Below are positions 45,801 to 56,975 of a stretch of DNA of 64,000 bases, piece after piece. A model generated the notes under the pieces. That model saw only the letters and a program-made list of their open reading frames with translations. It searched no databases and was not told the DNA's origin. Where the stretch lies: NCBI GenBank assembly GCA_030704615.1, contig CM060733.1, positions 2,418,001 through 2,482,000 on the forward strand. Reading direction: 5' to 3'. This DNA is from Takakia lepidozioides. Its lineage: Eukaryota; Streptophyta; Takakiopsida; Takakiales; Takakiaceae. The stretch's first letter is position 1. Each line of letters opens with the position of its first letter. The translations under genes were made by a program, and so were the position numbers.

Positions 45801-48800
45801 CATCCCTCGCAAATTCCAAAACTGTTATGAACAACAAAGATATTCAGCATGGGAGTACCAAAGAAAACTAAAATATATCTGACTATTCTCATAGTGAGAA
45901 ACTGTAATTGTATGTCAATTTATCCTTTTATGTGATACAATGAAGCTCCTCTCCCTCTTCCTACTTCCCTGTCCCCAATTAAGTTTGTACCTTCACAGTT
46001 GAATCGCCAGAAGCACTGGCCACAAGATCACCACTGGTGCTTGAGGTAACATCCCAAATACGAGATGTGTGTCCCCCCCCACCTGCCAGGTCTCCATCTC
46101 CCAGCACCCGCACACACCGTCCATCCTCGACGTCCCAAACTCGTAGAGTATTATCACTAGAAGCAAAGGACATATTGAAATGAATTCCAGTTTGATGTGC
46201 ACACCAAAATACAGAGAGGGAAAGGGAGAGAGATAATGTACTCATGAGAAGTTGCCCTTGTGGCCTTCAACCCCGCGCCCAGTTGGGGTGGAACAAGAGG
46301 GCATTGACGCTACCTTTGTGAGGGGCTCGCAGTGGGACTTACCATGATAAAAACAATTAGTTCGGGATTTCCAGATTTCTTCTGGAAATCCCTGGACACA
46401 ATCATCAGTCTGCTGTGTGTGAGCTGCCTAGCAATTAGACTCCAACAGGGCCATGGCTTTAGGCTCAGCCTTGAGAATTTGACAGATGGTGAAAACACCA
46501 AGATATGTGTAGCAAGGGAGCACAGGAATCTCTTGATGTCCCCAGGTCCATTTGAGATCCCCTCCTCCCTCCCCACGATCATTGAAAAGAAAGAGAGAAA
46601 AATGTACTCATGCCATCCCCTGCGAACGTTGACCCTGCCGGAAACCAACCCTCCCTCACTAGGGGGTTAGGGGGTCTGCTACGCAAGGGTCCACCAAAAC
46701 CCAGATAAGGAAGGGTGCCCAACGCACCAAGCCACAAAGTATGATGATGGAATAACAGTGGGGTTTGCACCCACCAGGGTTTAGCTTATCCTGCAGCCCA
46801 TAGAGAGAGAGAATGTACTCATGAGACTTTGTTTACTCAGAGACAGAGACTCCAGCCGAAGCCAACATATACAAGAACCACTGCCTTTGTGGGTACCGCC
46901 CCCTTTTGCAGGTGTGCCCAAAATATACAGAAGAGGCTCTGGACATACCAAACTCCTCTTTTCTGCTTCTCTCTAGCATACTTTGTATGATGGGACAGAT
47001 GAGGGGATGCTGATAATAGTACAACATACCCCACAGGCTTATGGTGGGATTGTAACTTATTTCTGCAGGAGCACCCTCACCGATGGAATGGACTGTGTGT
47101 GGCTTGACCTTGCAAATGAGGCAAATCTGTCCTTCGGATTTCCACCCTCGAATATGGATATTCCTAAGAGATTTCTTGAGAAAAAGATGTCCAACTACCG
47201 GAGTGAATCTACTGCTACTCTACAGCAGTATGCAACCTCTAATGACTACGTCTCACACAAAATACAATCACATCCTACCATCCATGACAACCACCATATT
47301 GGAATTTTTTATAGCCAGCACAAAAAATTTCTTATCAAAATGTGAGGGAGCTGCACCTCTAGACTGACGCACCTGGAGCCAGAAACAAGGAGCGTACCCT
47401 CTTCTCCCACAAAGTCTACACACCTGCCCACACACACAGCCATCACTATGATACACAGACCCAAAATCGGGAGCACAAGAAAATCCACATATAAGTGCAC
47501 TAGAGCAATAAAAAGGAAGGGGAAAAGAAAACTGAATCAATACGTACTTGACATTACTGCGATGGCCTCGGAAAGTAGTTTTGTGAGCATTGGGAAGAAC
47601 AAAGCATGAGTAGTCCTCCAGCAATCTGTGCACATGGCAGCCAGCACCAGTGCACCCTTATGAAAGCTGCGCCACCCCCCTCATCTCCCCTGCCCCTGCC
47701 AAAGACCCGATTCTCATCAACAACCCTCTTCTGTGGGAGAGAGGGACAGTTGCAAGGAAGCGGGTGGGGCAGTAAAGAGACCATTAGAGAAGACCAATCT
47801 AACACCCACACATGTCTAGCCTATATAAGCTTAAAAAATTGTTACTCAAATAAGCATAGATTGCCAGAAATGCTAACAGAGAAAAGGTGACACAGAAGAG
47901 AAGGTCGTTTACGTGGGAACGCTGGGGACAACTTTAGGATGGTATCTGCTGAACTCAATCTGGTAGCGCACAGCCTGCTTCAACAAATGTAAGAGGCGCT
48001 GTGGCTGCACCTCCTGCCTTGCCACTGTCCCATTTAATCACACCCAGTCCTGTTTAGCTTGTTAGCAAACCCTCACCCCTCCCTCTCCTTGCTGGTATGC
48101 TTTACGGTGTGATTGATAGTTGGGATCCTTTATCATACAACCCTAATGAGCTTCATATGACTGGGCAGTAGCAACACTCCTGATATTACACCACTCTCTA
48201 ATACTTGCTTTGTTATCCACTCCCCAATCCATGTCAAATTCATGCTTAGGGCCAGCTAGGTTTGGCAATTCGATGTCTTTGGACGAAAGAGCTATAGATA
48301 CTCAGACTGGCAGCACCCGCACCATTGGGGGTAATGTCCACAATCCTAAGGCCCCCTGTGCATGACAATGCAGTATGCCTATCAATCATCTGTTTCTACC
48401 TGCATCAACCCTTCAACAGTGATTGTTTATCAGTTTGAAAGGTGCATCTTTCAAACTCTCACCTTCCCCCACCTCGTGTGTCAATCTCTAGCCCTAAAAG
48501 ACTTAAGTTACAAACCTGCAAGATCATTGTTCTCTATTTCCAACATAGATGAGAACTGCTCCACCAGTTTTTCTCTGCATACAACACCACAGCTCTCCCT
48601 GGTCAAAAAGACAATCCAATGCAAACAGCTACACCCTATACAGCATAACAGTCCTTTCAAGACTGCACCAATGGCATGAGCCAATGATTATACAATCTCA
48701 GTCACCATTATTTAGTGCATGCACCACCAGTGCACCCAAGCTAATGCCTCACCAGCAACTTCTGCAGAAGTGCAGCTCATCAAAGCCTGATATCAATCCT

Positions 48801-51774
48801 CAAAAGTTCTAGGCTCCTCAGTAAACTGGTGATGGGCCATGTAGATTTTCACAAGGGCCCCAGCTTCAGCATGTAGGGGTGCACATGCCCCTAGATGGGA
48901 AGGACTTAAAAGCTTCAAGGCTAGCTTCACAAGCCTGGGAATACATTTCATCGACAAGTCCCTGTTAAGGTGATTGCAAGTGAAACCCCATCAAGAAACT
49001 TTCTTCGGCTCAAGCAGTCAGTTGGACAACTAGTAGAGAACCATACATACCTTGATGTAGCCACACCTTCCCAATTTTTGAAGAAGGGCGCATCTTGGAT
49101 ACTCTTGCATGTTAACAGATAACACAAGTCTTTAAACTCATTGTGTAGGCTCCCCATTTGCTCCAACGGCTTCAGCCTTTTGGTCAGCAGTGCAAAGGCC
49201 TGCATGGTAGGTATACACCTTAATGTCTGTCTCTGGTGTCACTCTCCCACAATATCATTGCTCATTTCAGAGTCAATCTCCCTCCCCTCCCCTAAAACAT
49301 CCAGAGAAGGAAAAATGGACAATGGTAGAATGAAAAGCACCAGACATTATGAAGACATTTGCACAGATACTATCTTGAACCAAAGGCAAAGAGAAAAACC
49401 TTCTGATACTCTAGTTGCTCAATCAGCTCCAAATACTGCTGCTTGTAGACAGTGTACAGAAAATGCTTGTGGTCCTTCAGAGGTGTTTTCTGCACCAGCT
49501 TTTCCATTTCTGCCCATTCTCCCTCTGTCCATTGATAAGAGTACATTGCACCAAAATTAACTCTCAATTCTCTCCAAGGTGCTTCACGACCATCCAGTTT
49601 ACAAATGTTCGATTCAGAGAAGAGAACTCGAAGGCATCCATGGAACCTCGAGCCTCTTGCCCCCCTGCTTGTCTTGAACTTTGAGGTGAAGTCACTTCTT
49701 GCTCTTCTGTAGGGGTCAGGACTGATGCTAAGCTTCTCGCTACCTAAACTTTGTGCTATCTTACTGCATTTAATTTTTCATGTCAAGAGTAAACAATACC
49801 AACCTTTCAAGCAGTAGTATCAAACTTTAAAGTAAAACTAGGTGAAAAAGAAAAGGTCGGCAGAGTAGAGAAACACAGGAAAGAGTACTGAACCCTTACC
49901 AAGGATGGCTGATTTAATGCGCTTGAAGTGGGAGCGGTTCCGTAGATGCTCCGTGAAGCGCACACTGGCTTCATCCTGGATTGTCATAATTGATGCGACA
50001 TAGCCCTCGTCCTGAAGATACTGGACTATCATCCGTACTATGTCCTGCACATGCTAGAAGTCTGGAAAATTAGTCACTGGCGAGTTCAAAATCCTTGAGG
50101 TTTAGCCTTAAAATTGATTAACCTTCTCAGAACCTTCTAAATGAACCCCTGGTTACGATAAAAGGGGCTTCAGTACATTGTCCTATGTCAAAGACAAAAC
50201 CCACCACTAAGCTCCGGTATGTAATACAGTGTGTCCACAAGAGTGCTGACAAATTGGTGTGATCAAAACGGGTATGAACTATGAACACATTCCTGCATGT
50301 TGGTCAACAAAGACAACGTCCTGGACAGCTCTACAATTACCTTGATGGGAATGAAAACTTACTATAACCTAGTTTCAGAAGAAATTCCCAATTCATCTCT
50401 CTACTTCCCATATTCAGCAAAACCCACCTCTTTTATCTTGGCATTGGTGTGGTCAAAAATGGCATCATCACTGCCAATGGTTCTTCGGGGAGGCCCTGCA
50501 TAGACAGCACCCTGCGCTCGTTCTGTAAGGTCACAACTGCCACTTCCATTGATTTCCTGACTGCAATCCCAATCAACCAAAATTCCCAACTCAATCAGTG
50601 TAAAGTAACTCAATGTGATGGTTGCCAAGACAGAGAGAGAGGGTGTGTGCAAGTTGGAATGATCATTTGACGACTGAACTGCTATTATGTGATTGGCCGA
50701 AGGAATGCTCCCTGCAATCACATCAAATTTCGTAATGCGGATATTGGAACACAGTGATTTTATATCAAAACTCACAAATGTGACAAATAATATACAATCT
50801 GCAGTGGTTGTGAAAAAGCAAATGAAGAGTCAGGGAAAAATCATAGACAGCTTATATGGTAGAGTTTGGTTGGCAGCAACTGAACGCACATGGCTACAGA
50901 CTGCAAAGGCAGATAACAGAGTCAGAAAGGCTGTGCCTTCAGCTGCCAGCAGTCACTGACCATTCCTTTCCTTGTTGACACTGGCTCCAGCAGGTTGCAG
51001 GTTCCAGATGTTTCTGTGGTTATTTACAAATGTATGAATTTCTAAATTTCTGATTGACTTCTACAAGTTGAAATGGTGAAGACTGTCGCTCTGACTTTTC
51101 TCTCTGCTGGTCATTGTCGATGTCCTGGCAACAAACTAACTTCTCAACTGGACTCTGACTTCAATTCTGAAGTTACAAGTTAACTATGTGTGATGGCAAT
51201 GGCCCTCATCCTGCTCTCCCCCTGTTCCCTTCCCTGCTCCTTGCCACTGTTGGGTCCGTCCATATTGGCCATGGGGTCTATTGCCACAAGCTATAGCTCC
51301 GAAGTATCAGGACATACTCGGTATCACACATAAGTTGATTGTACGAAACCTATGGAGATTCTCTCTGCTACGGAATTTAGTTTCACACAGCTCAGGCGTC
51401 GCTCTTCAAGCGAATGGAAGAAGTTTACAGTGTTATAAGAGAATATCTGTACTTGTCCTGAAATTCCCGAGGCAGCAGATCACCACAAGAGAAAACCTAC
51501 ACTTACCGTAGCACCGTAGCACAATGGCAGGGGTATAGGGGGACGACGTAGAAATAGCGACGAATTGAGAGGCAGCTGCAGTCGACACAAGTCAAAAACC
51601 AAAAGAATGATTCTGCACAAGCCGTAGAAACGAGACAGAAATGATAGCTCGTTGCACACAGACTGAAAGCCAGAGGTAAAAATGCAAGGGTGGGAAGTAC
51701 CCCGAAGAAGTAGACAGTTCGGGAGAGGGATGCAGCGCAAGGCCCTGATCGGATGAAGAGCTCGAATGCGCCAT
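42802..51774 (-). CDS. LisH-CTLH-WD40 repeat protein, at least 17 exons
   Basis: Exons on the minus strand: 51701-51774, 50428-50560, 49900-50044, 49400-49524, 49051-49199, 48516-48574, 47913-48013, 47548-47625, 47373-47423, 45991-46156, 45723-45821, 45221-45363, 44730-44806, 44368-44456, 43594-43695, 43163-43293 and 42802-42877. Borders are GT-AG and phases agree except between 48516 and 48013, where a short exon may be missing. The LisH is VRMIVQYLQDEGYVASIMTI, followed by CTLH (FKRIKSAILEGEWAEMEKLV). At least six WD repeats follow (NTLRVWD, HTSRIWDVTSS, DKTVRLWDART, DSTIKFWDLVSG), ending TVKTWWYDEQQPWEQDDDL. LisH-CTLH proteins dimerise and build scaffold complexes. The exact partner is unknown. 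Confidence 0.85.
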
Positions 51775-51877
51775 AGCCCTCCTTTAGACTCTAATTTCTC
51801 ACAGCACCATCTCTACCTCACTCTGGGGTAACTTAGCACAGGGTCTAGATAATATGACCTATTCTCCTACGCCTATC

Positions 51878-52240
51878 TCAATCCTGCATTTCTCCATTCA
51901 GATAGTCAAACACAGAAAGATCATTGTTTTTTCCTTCTCCCCACGTGACCCACACATAATCTACCAAAATCTCTGACACCGTCGAGGATAAGATCTCTCC
52001 TGATTCCCGTACCCCCGTTACTGCACCGCTCTTTCCATCCTCCCAAAGCCAACAACCCAAAGTCAAGTCTGTTTGCTCACTCTCCAACACTGATCTCCTG
52101 TCCTTGCTCTTCTCTTGCAATCTCCGCGCAAATGCCCAAACATGCACGGATCGTACCAAGGAAGCTTCCAGTGGGGCATGCTGATCTACATACACTAATC
52201 TGTACGGGTTCAAACGGGTTCTTCGACGCCGTCGCTTCAA
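51878..52240 (-). CDS. Hypothetical protein, 120 residues
   Basis: The open frame starts MKRRRRRTRLNPYRLVYVDQ and has no recognisable domain. It lies about 100 bases upstream of the first WD40 exon on the same strand. It could be part of that gene's 5' leader and not a separate gene. Confidence 0.25.
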   Translation of the reverse strand: MKRRRRRTRLNPYRLVYVDQHAPLEASLVRSVHVWAFARRLQEKSKDRRSVLESEQTDLTLGCWLWEDGKSGAVTGVRESGEILSSTVSEILVDYVWVTWGEGKNNDLSVFDYLNGEMQD

Positions 52241-52353
52241 TCTTCAATACCTAAGTCAGTACCCCCTGTTGAATGCACGGCAAGGATGCGTTCAGTAGAG
52301 CCTAAAAAACAAGTGCTACACAACAGCTTGGTACTGGGTTGCACCTCCCCGCC

Positions 52354-52377
52354 GTGTAACCCCAAGTGGGGTTACAC
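52354..52377. other. Perfect 11-bp hairpin
   Basis: GTGTAACCCCA (52354-52364), a two-base loop, and TGGGGTTACAC (52367-52377). It lies upstream of the WD40 gene. It could be a cruciform or a dyad binding site. Confidence 0.6.
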
Positions 52378-52879
52378 TCCTTCAATTCCATGTCACTCTC
52401 AAGAGAGGGTGGGGAATATTTGACATGCCCGAAACCGGTGTACCGTCCTCAGAGGTTGCACGTGTGCATTAAGTTCTTACATTATTTCTAGTATTCTCCC
52501 GCCAAAACTGGGACCCTAATTTTGGTTGGATGATAAATGATTGGACGGACAGAAAGCAGGCAAAGTCATATAGCCTTGTCCAATTACTGTATGCGCAGTG
52601 CGCCGCGCGTCCTCTTTCTTCCCCGCCACTCTGGAGAATCTCTCAAAACTTAACCCCAACTTAACTTCTTTTTTTTCTTTTTTTTCTAAAGGGAAACACC
52701 TGGGAGCGACAGCTCACAAATCAGGCCCCTTAATAGTGAGAGGACAAAATAACCTCTTTCACAGTAATCCGCCATCCTGTTACAGCTCAGCACGCCGGGT
52801 TCAAGAACAAGAGGGCCTCCGTCCCCTTTCAAAAAAAAAAAAAATCCCACATGCCAAGGCGTAGGAATGGGGCACCACC

Positions 52880-52975
52880 CAGGAACCATACCACACCCGT
52901 CAGTAGCAAGTTTTGACCCCAGAATCGCTGGGTAGCACTCAGTGCACTTAACCAACTGAGCTACTGACTGAACTT
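52880..52975 (-). repeat. tRNA-derived SINE
   Basis: The minus strand reads GTAGCTCAGTTGGTTAAGTG (A box) and GGGGTCAAAACTTGC (B box) at tRNA-like spacing. A T-run lies further downstream on that strand (about 52832-52845 region). It is the same family as 31165-31235. Confidence 0.65.
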
Positions 52976-52986
52976 TTTCTGTAAGA

Positions 52987-53096
52987 GGTAAAGCCCTCGC
53001 CCGAGGACTTTCCTGGATTTGAGGCGCCTGTCTCGAGGGCGGAGCCCGAGGGCAGGGGTCGAAAATCCAGGAGAGTCCAAGGGCGAGGGCTTTACC
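52987..53096. repeat. Foldback (palindromic) element with 34-bp arms
   Basis: The left arm 52987-53020 (GGTAAAGCCCTCGCCC...) and right arm 53063-53096 are inverted repeats with about 3 mismatches. Inside the loop, TCTCGAGGGC and GCCCGAGGG form another stem. It sits directly beside the SINE. Confidence 0.75.
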
Positions 53097-53099
53097 TTT

Positions 53100-54256
53100 C
53101 GTAAAAAACGAAGCTGCCCGTTTTCCAGACTGCCCGTTTCTCCTCTGCGTTGCCACTAGGTTTTCATTGTCACGTCATTGTAGCTCGCTGCCCAAGTTTG
53201 AAAATCGTCTGCCCAAAATAGATCCATAAAGTATGGTGGGGGACAGATTCCATAATCTGGGATTCCGGCCCCCGTCCCGGGGCAAAAACCTGTAATCACT
53301 TGCGAGGGAAAATTCCTGTCAGGGAAGCCCTAATTTTAACAAGGCCACGAATCGGACATTCCTCGCGACCTTTCTCGGGCTGGACATCCTAGCCCTCTTT
53401 TGCCACCCCATCCATTTCTCTTCTCTAATTATCTGGAGGTTTAGAGTAAGGTTGCATCTAGTTTCAAGACCATTGAACGATGTATACATGTAATGTTGTT
53501 ATGTAAACACTTCCCCTGGCCCCTTCACGATAGCAGCTACGATGCGTGCAAAACTGAACAGGGAGAGGAAGGCGGCATCAATTGACATCGAGAACATACG
53601 GGGTACTAGCTTCACTTGCAGGCCATCAAATTTCTAGAATTTTCACGGTCCACCGTGGAAGAAAATTTGGAAGTCTCACCATTCTACCGGTCCTGAACGG
53701 CCATTATTTCTCTCTGATATGCACTATCTACACTGAGCTCTGTTAATTTCTGAGAGCAGAAGTCCTCCATATACTATGTACAGTACAAATAATACTTGAT
53801 CTTATTCTTGAAGGGTGCGGTCAACCAAAAACTATTTGCAGCTTTTCCAGGTCGGTCTAACTTTACTAACTGTTGAACCTCTGAAACGAATTACTGAACT
53901 GTTATTTGGGGGAGGGGCACATAAAGCCCTCAAATGTGTGTCTAACAGTAAACCTTCATGTGCATGAATGATACTCGATAAGAGTGTAGACTTCTTTCTA
54001 TTCCCCTCGGCTTGCTTTACAACTGGTTGTTCAATGAAGTGTGCAGTTTCTGAAGGCCAACCAGTCAATCACGGTCCGCAATCAGCAGACATGGAGTGTG
54101 CCATCAGCATGTGTCCGTTTTCTATCAGTGGACCAGGCAGAGCCGTATGGCGACATCCTCATCAGCAAAGCTCAGTGCACCTAAGAAGATTTCCAATTTG
54201 CAGTTTGGACAAGAGACAGGTCTCGGATGCAAATTGAACTCGTGAGGCCATTTTTT
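53100..54256. other. Intergenic region, nothing recognised
   Basis: No coding region or repeat that I can support. Confidence 0.4.
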
Positions 54257-55008
54257 TCACACGCCAGGTGGAAAAATGAGGTTGAATTGAGTAGTGTCAT
54301 GAGGGTCAATCCGGAGCCAGTATTTTTCCAACGTGTAAGTGTCATACATTTGTGATGCAAGCTCCATGGCCACTTTGTGAGCAGGTTTGTGCAACGCTTT
54401 GACGGCGGCTTCTCGAGACTCCCATATGCACATTGCCAAGCACTCTCTTCGTGTGTTCAATGTCCCGTACCAATACTGCACGGATGCAAGACAAGTAACG
54501 ACTTCAATCAGATAAGTTATCCAGTCCTGTTATCCCCTGCAGCAGTACTTACCCTCTATCGCTCTCAGGCACATATTTACATCAAGTTCGTCTCTCTCCC
54601 TCTCGCTCGCTCGCTCTCACGCGTTGGGCGAAGTGGGTAAGATAAGCCAAACATTGAAAGAATGCAGGTCCAAGGTTGAATTAGATATATGCGAGGTAGA
54701 GAAGACATAGAGGTAGGACATACCCGGAGCAAGCCGCCGCTGTGTTTAGCCTCAACTTGAGCCGCCAGATCCGCAGCATAGAGAAGTCCAGTATCAGCAC
54801 AAGGTTTCCTAATCGACCGAAAGAGCACAAGGTAGAAGCTAGCTGATTCAGAGAGTTGCAGACTCTTGATCGCCGGGGTCCAGTTAAAGCAATCTTCGAT
54901 GGCCGTGCTGAGGGGAGCATTGTGTGCGCACGCAGTGGGTTCAAGTCCTTTAAAAGCCGCCCCTTTCCTTTTAGTTACAGCAAGCAAGTTCGACCCATCT
55001 TCTGGCAT
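54257..55008 (-). CDS. Small conserved-looking protein of 167 residues, two exons
   Basis: Exon 1 is 54724-55008 (95 codons) and exon 2 is 54257-54475, with donor CGG|GTATGT, acceptor GTGCAG|TATTGG and intact phase. The sequence is soluble and balanced: SASFYLVLFRSIRKPCADTG and KHSGGLLR in exon 1, then YWYGTLNTRRECLAMCIWES, EAAVKALHKPAHKVAMELAS and MYDTYTLEKYWLRI. I think I have seen the WESREAAVKALHKP-type block in conserved plant proteins of unknown function, possibly with a ferredoxin-like fold. No function is assigned. A (CT)n run is upstream at 55098-55122. Confidence 0.6.
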
Positions 55009-55091
55009 TGTCTAGATCCTCTTTTCAAATGGCCGAAGTTACTGTCGCCGTCTTTCACCGTCCTCGCTTCCTGTTTGCACTCAAGATTGTG

Positions 55092-55125
<34 letters not shown>

Positions 55126-55414
55126 TTTCTCTATACAACCAGCTGCGGACTGACAGCGTGGAGCATTTGGGGTTCAAATCGACTGATCATGAGGTGCAGG
55201 ACTGACTCACTCGGACCCACGCACAGACCATGAAGTGATCAGACGAAGCCCAAAAGGAAGAAAACAGCTCTAGAAAGAGTCCACCAGAATGATGTTGGAA
55301 TTACATTAACTAAGACAATGGCTGAGAGATCCAAACACTTACATGAGCATGATCGATCACAGTTCAACCAAAGATGACCAGCGAGCTAGACGAGCAGACT
55401 CCCCACTCACTCAA

Positions 55415-55594
55415 TCAATCACCGCGTATCCAAAGCGGACAAAACAGAACAAGGAGAACGTGGACACAGAATCCATGTGAGGCAACTTGGTACGAGAAGA
55501 ACACTGATCCGATGGCGAGGACGATGAGGCAACCGACGATTGCAGCACTTTGGATCACGGGGCCCTCGCCCACCACCGTCATATTCATCACCAT
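55415..55594 (-). CDS. Possible small membrane protein, 59 residues
   Basis: The frame starts at ATG 55594 and has a strong hydrophobic stretch, SAAIVGCLIVLAIGSVFF, after VVGEGPVIQ. It may be a short membrane protein or one exon of a larger gene. Support is only the reading frame and the helix-like segment. Confidence 0.3.
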   Translation of the reverse strand: MVMNMTVVGEGPVIQSAAIVGCLIVLAIGSVFFSYQVASHGFCVHVLLVLFCPLWIRGD

Positions 55595-55949
55595 TGTATT
55601 TATATCTGTACATACACTCTGTCATACATGGATACTATCTGTAGAGGTATATGTTTTAGTCCACCGTAGCTGCGTTGTTGGTTGTTGGCTACCAAAAGCA
55701 ACCCTTCTCGTTCTTGGGTATTTTCTACTCATTCATTGTCTCCTACGGTGTGTTTGAGCAAGATGGTCGTATTATATACGGTTACATGTACCTGGACACT
55801 CTGGGGCCGAAGTGACCACGTTCAGTGTACCGCGATGTGCAATACAGTGTTTCTGCCCTAGACATTTTCGGAAATTAAATCATTTCTTTAAATACTGGAA
55901 TAAGTTTCATTTCATTCTAGTGACAACCCAAAGGAGGAGGCTAGTTCTA

Positions 55950-56488
55950 GGGCCACTTTACACTAGGTCCCCAGCCCAAGACCAAGCGTGTTCCTATTGG
56001 CCGAAGGCCGACCAACCGCTCTACACTACGGCCCAAATCCAAAAAGATCATAGTGGGGCATTTGCCTACATGGCACAAGTTTTGGCACCAACTTGTTGGG
56101 CCAGCCCAAGGAAAAGGATACCTCCTATTTTGGAGCCCCAACTCTCTCACTCCCGCCCAAGAAGATTAACATTAAAATATAGTACGTTTGCACAATCTTG
56201 ACTGTAGGATGAAGTCCTCACCAAGCCGGGAAGGCGCCTCCAAACTTCTGTACGTGGCTTGGCTGGTCCGTACGGGACTCTCGCCTATAAATGGCTCGTT
56301 GTGGAAGGACGAGTGGATAAAGCTTAGGGGTCTTGACTCTTGGGCTTTGCATTTCCTCCCAACGACTTTACCCACAACCACATTGGGCCCAAAGGATATA
56401 TTATTTTAGTGACTGAACCTGGCCAAAAATTGGCACAAATAAATTGGGCTCATGATTTCTTGGGCTTGGGCCCTCGTGTGAAGTGTCC
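55950..56488. mobile_element. Non-autonomous element with imperfect terminal inverted repeats
   Basis: The left end GGGCCACTTTACACTAGG and the right end, read on the other strand, GGACACTTCACACGAGGG pair over about 30 bases (both continue into CCCAAGcCCAAG-like sequence). The length is 539 bases with no coding region. A related fragment is at 36405. I could not find a clear target duplication. Confidence 0.6.
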
Positions 56489-56523
56489 TTTAGTGTAGGC
56501 AGAAATAAGGTGCTATAAGGACC

Positions 56524-56975
56524 TGTCATTGTCACCATATCATCGTCGTCCTATTTTAAGCCACCTCATTAAAAAAACTGATTTTATGAAAATCAATTTT
56601 TTCAAATCTGCTCTAATACTACTTTCTTTCTTTCTTTTGTTTTCTTCACATATTCAATGTAAATGTTACATCTGAATATTAATTATGATAACAAAAAAAA
56701 AATCAATGGTTTCCCCAAGTTACGAAACACTTAGAAGTCATTGTCACACCATGATATTGTCACCAATCATCATCGTCATTCTGTAAAGCTGCCCCAAAAA
56801 AAGAATGAATTATGAAAATCATTTTCTTCCAAATCTGGTCTAATATTACTTTATTTTTCTCTTTTGATTTCTTCACATCATATTCAATGTAAATGTTACA
56901 ACACTTATAAATGTTAATTATGATAAACCACCAAACAGAAATCAACGCTTTGTCCAGTTTTCGAAACCCTCAAAA
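56524..56975 (+). repeat. Tandem duplication, unit about 230 bp, AT-rich
   Basis: The ordered blocks cattgtcaccat, atcatcgtc, attatgaaaatca / ttttatgaaaatca, ttcttcacat, attcaatgtaaatgttaca and ttaattatgataa occur from about 56524 and again from about 56752. Confidence 0.8.

Noticed and set aside
52880-52975. Functional tRNA gene
   Set aside because: The A and B boxes are degenerate and the arms do not make a cloverleaf; a diverged sister copy exists at 31.2 kb, so a SINE is more likely.
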